From: Budvicia aquatica DSM 5075 = ATCC 35567
GTDB lineage: Bacteria > Pseudomonadota > Gammaproteobacteria > Enterobacterales > Enterobacteriaceae
Direction: 5' to 3'
Assembly: GCF_000427805.1 (NCBI RefSeq)
Contig: NZ_KE386588.1
Coordinates: 46,266 to 110,265 of the forward strand
DNA length: 64,000 nucleotides
Notes under the pieces: generated by a model
What the model was told of the DNA's origin: nothing
Seen by the model: only the letters and a program-made list of their open reading frames with translations
The model's database searches: none
Shown: piece by piece, positions 62,293 to 64,000 of the stretch
How the letters are laid out: each line of letters begins with the position of its first letter
How positions within the stretch are numbered: the first letter of the stretch is position 1
Position numbers and translations under genes: made by a program

Positions 62293-62775
62293 GTGCTTAA
62301 GTTCATCAGCAATCGAGATAATATTCACTTTGAATGCGAAATTGTTGGCTATCAGTTCCCTGAGATCGCCGATGAGTGGTGTTTATTACGGATCAAAGTT
62401 ATTTATAGCGACCAAGTTTTCGAAAAAATCGATCCGACGTTGGAAACGATGGACCTGCCGAAACTTCATCACTGGTTTAGCGCATTAGCAAATAATACTC
62501 TGCCCTATTCCTCTCACGTTTGGTTCACAGAACCCTGTATAAATTTTAGTTTTAACGGATACAGAGATGGCTTGGTTTATATCTCTATCGAACTAGCTTA
62601 CGAATTAGAGCCCAACTTCAAAATTGATTCTCATACTGGGTATGACACACAGGATGAAGAAAACCAATATGAACCATTTATCATTTCGTTTGCTCTTGCT
62701 CCTGATGATTTTAAGGCTACGTTAGAATATTTAGATCAAGTAATGGAACAATATCCAAAACGCCGCCTAACATGA
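62293..62775 (+). CDS. WapI-like immunity family protein (tentative)
   Basis: 160 residues, acidic and cytoplasmic. Segments FECEIVGYQFPEIADEWCLLRIKVIYSDQVFEKIDPTLETMDLPKLHHWFSALA and FTEPCINF follow the layout of WapI-type immunity proteins: a GYQFPE motif, then the xxDPxLxTxxxxxLxxW motif, then FTEPxxxF. Those neutralise contact-dependent polymorphic toxins. AGGAGGG 7 nt upstream is a very strong ribosome site. No toxin gene lies nearby, so if the family call is right it is an orphan. It sits between ypfJ and purC, which are close together in E. coli. The family call is from pattern recall and needs a profile search. Confidence 0.6.
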   Translation: MLKFISNRDNIHFECEIVGYQFPEIADEWCLLRIKVIYSDQVFEKIDPTLETMDLPKLHHWFSALANNTLPYSSHVWFTEPCINFSFNGYRDGLVYISIELAYELEPNFKIDSHTGYDTQDEENQYEPFIISFALAPDDFKATLEYLDQVMEQYPKRRLT

Positions 62776-62828
62776 AAAGCAAAACTGGCTATATCTCTAT
62801 AGCCAGCCCGACGTAATCGATTGCGTAT

Positions 62829-63542
62829 TTAGTCCAAATTAATACCAAGACGGTGTGCAACCTCTTCGTACGCTTCAATCAGGCCACCTAAGCTCTGGCG
62901 GAAACGGTCTTTGTCCATCTTGTTTAGCGTTGCTTTATCCCACAGGCGGCTACCGTCCGGAGAAAACTCATCGCCTAATACCACTTCGCCCTTAAACAGG
63001 CCAAACTCAAGCTTGAAATCCACCAGAATCAGTCCGGCGTCATCAAATAATTTGCTCAGAACCTGATTGGCTTTATAACTCAGCTCTTTCATACGAGCCA
63101 GATTAGCATCGCTGACCCAACCAAAGGTGTGGCAGTAAGATTCGTTAATCATCGGGTCGTGCATCTCGTCATTCTTTAAAAACAGATCGAATAACGGTGG
63201 ATTTAATACCAGCCCTTCTTCAATGCCTAAACGACGAACTAATGAACCTGCTGCGCGGTTACGGATAACACATTCAACCGGTACCATATCTAACTTTTTA
63301 ACCAGCACTTCAGTATCTGACAGCAGGCGTTCCATCTGCGTTGGAATACCGGCTTCTTCCAGCTTGGTCATAATGAAATGGTTAAACTTATTGTTGACCA
63401 TTCCCTTACGATCAAATTGCTCAATGCGTTGACCATCAAGCGCCGACGTATCATTACGGAATTCCAGAATTAGCAGGTCCGGATTCTCGGTTGTATAAAC
63501 TGTTTTTGCCTTACCACGATAAAGTTCGGCTAACTTTTGCAT
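62829..63542 (-). CDS. purC: Phosphoribosylaminoimidazole-succinocarboxamide synthase PurC
   Basis: 237 residues, the E. coli length. It joins CAIR and aspartate with ATP in purine synthesis. [61 protein letters not shown] and [15 protein letters not shown] are diagnostic. It lies downstream of bamC as in E. coli, with a family A repeat in the gap. Confidence 0.98.
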   Translation of the reverse strand: MQKLAELYRGKAKTVYTTENPDLLILEFRNDTSALDGQRIEQFDRKGMVNNKFNHFIMTKLEEAGIPTQMERLLSDTEVLVKKLDMVPVECVIRNRAAGSLVRRLGIEEGLVLNPPLFDLFLKNDEMHDPMINESYCHTFGWVSDANLARMKELSYKANQVLSKLFDDAGLILVDFKLEFGLFKGEVVLGDEFSPDGSRLWDKATLNKMDKDRFRQSLGGLIEAYEEVAHRLGINLD

Positions 63543-63584
63543 CTTCAGTTTTCTCCGTTGATTTCAAGTTGAAGGATTCTTACC

Positions 63585-63670
63585 TATACCCGAAATAATC
63601 CGAATTGCAGGAAGGAGGCAAATGAACGGACACCGCCTACGCACCTACAGCTTGAAGCATCACGGGTATA
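63585..63670. repeat. ERIC-like palindromic repeat, family A copy 4 (short form)
   Basis: 86 bp with ends TATACCCG and CGGGTATA (perfect 8-bp inverted termini), interior AAATAATCCGAATTGCAGGA ... CTACAGCTTGAAGCATCA. Same terminal consensus as copies 1-3. It separates purC from the bamC terminator. Confidence 0.85.
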
Positions 63671-63682
63671 ACAGTAGAAAAT

Positions 63683-63708
63683 ATAAAGGGGCCTTAAGCC
63701 CCTTTTAA
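63683..63708 (-). terminator. Intrinsic terminator of bamC
   Basis: 8-bp stem AAAGGGGC/GCCCCTTT with a 5-nt loop (63685-63692, 63698-63705), immediately after the bamC stop, followed on the minus strand by TATATTTTC. Confidence 0.75.
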
Positions 63709-64000
63709 TTATTTGGTCATACTCCGGTTAAACGCAGACTGCAATACTGCAACCAGAGCGTTATTTTCCGATTCTTTTAGAACCTGTCCTTTGGCATCGA
63801 TAAATTGCAAGCTGCTGCGGTTATCTAAGTCGCCCACTTGCAGTTTGTAATCGCCATTCTTCAGCTCAGGATCGGCCACGTTGAGTGCAGACCAGTTGCT
63901 GGAGGAAGATTTAAAGCTCATGGTGATCAAACCCTGAGGACGGTTACGATCGTCAATCTTCATGCCAATGCTTTCTAGCACGTCCGGTAAACGTTCCCAA
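63709..64000 (-). CDS. bamC: Outer-membrane assembly lipoprotein BamC, C-terminal part
   Basis: Partial gene. The frame runs off the right edge of the window, so only about the last 97 residues are visible and the lipobox end is outside. The visible part (LPDVLESIGMKIDDRNRPQG...DPELKNGDYKLQVGDLDNRSSLQFIDAKGQVL...NALVAVLQSAFNRSM) matches the second helix-grip domain of E. coli BamC, a subunit of the BAM complex that inserts outer-membrane proteins. It lies upstream of purC as in E. coli (dapA-bamC-purC). Confidence 0.93.
   Translation of the reverse strand, partial: WERLPDVLESIGMKIDDRNRPQGLITMSFKSSSSNWSALNVADPELKNGDYKLQVGDLDNRSSLQFIDAKGQVLKESENNALVAVLQSAFNRSMTK

Noticed and set aside
20312-63670. 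The dispersed repeats as a CRISPR array
   Set aside because: Copies are tens of kilobases apart, palindromic end to end, and have no regular spacers or cas genes.

Overview
The window is chromosomal DNA of an enterobacterium (order Enterobacterales). Almost every core gene has a clear Escherichia coli counterpart: ypeB-ligA-zipA-cysZ, cysK-ptsHI-crr, acrD, cysPTWAM, ypeA, narQ, yffB-dapE-ypfN, tmcA, ypfJ and purC-bamC. The order is shuffled relative to E. coli and there are several insertions, so this is not E. coli itself. Moderate G+C and a repeat family familiar from Yersinia/Serratia/Photorhabdus-type genomes suggest another enterobacterial family. The species cannot be named from the sequence alone.

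Layout. (1) 1-312: three tRNAs (Val-TAC, Lys-TTT, Leu-TAA). (2) 470-4781: ypeB, ligA and zipA leftward, cysZ rightward. (3) 4929-15722: an AT-rich ten-gene Wzx/Wzy-type surface polysaccharide locus (wzz, wzx, glf, three glycosyltransferases, wzy, an acyltransferase, an epimerase and ugd), transcribed leftward behind a JUMPStart/ops element. It sits between cysZ and cysK, which are neighbours in E. coli. (4) 16190-20289: cysK and the general PTS operon ptsH-ptsI-crr. (5) 20826-29811: the RND pump acrD, a CpxAR-like two-component system, and a divergent MacAB-like adaptor and ABC transporter. (6) 30164-36928: the sulfate/thiosulfate operon cysPTWAM, the DyP-type peroxidase yfeX, and yagU. (7) 37119-43963: a complete L-ascorbate regulon (ulaABCDEF, divergent ulaG-ulaR) with a far-spaced pair of probable operators. 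(8) 44050-45741: yfeY, ypeA, yaiI. (9) 45944-54870: periplasmic nitrate reductase napFDAGHBC, divergent from its probable sensor and regulator narQ and narP. (10) 55174-64000: yffB-dapE-M15 peptidase-ypfN, tmcA, yeaL, ypfJ, two small accessory genes with immunity-like character, purC, and the 3' part of bamC.

How the parts work together. CysPTWA imports sulfate/thiosulfate, and CysZ is also a sulfate importer. CysK and CysM are the last-step cysteine synthases. HPr and enzyme I feed phosphate to IIA-Glc and to the ascorbate IIABC. NarQ/NarP very likely control the adjacent nap operon. In the polysaccharide locus Ugd and Glf supply UDP-GlcA and UDP-Galf, the glycosyltransferases assemble a repeat unit, and Wzx, Wzy and Wzz flip, polymerise and set chain length. 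No initiating sugar-phosphate transferase is encoded there, so the chain probably starts on WecA-made undecaprenyl-PP-GlcNAc.

The intergenic DNA is rich in structure. There are four copies of an ERIC-like palindromic repeat, one carrying a nested 75-bp insertion of a second repeat family. There is a three-way-junction-like inverted repeat block between macB and cysM, and a perfect 22-bp hairpin downstream of yaiI. No CRISPR array, prophage, transposase or integrase was seen. The strongest candidate for something new is the placement and content of the cysZ-cysK polysaccharide locus. The intergenic repeat architecture and the two orphan immunity-like genes come next.
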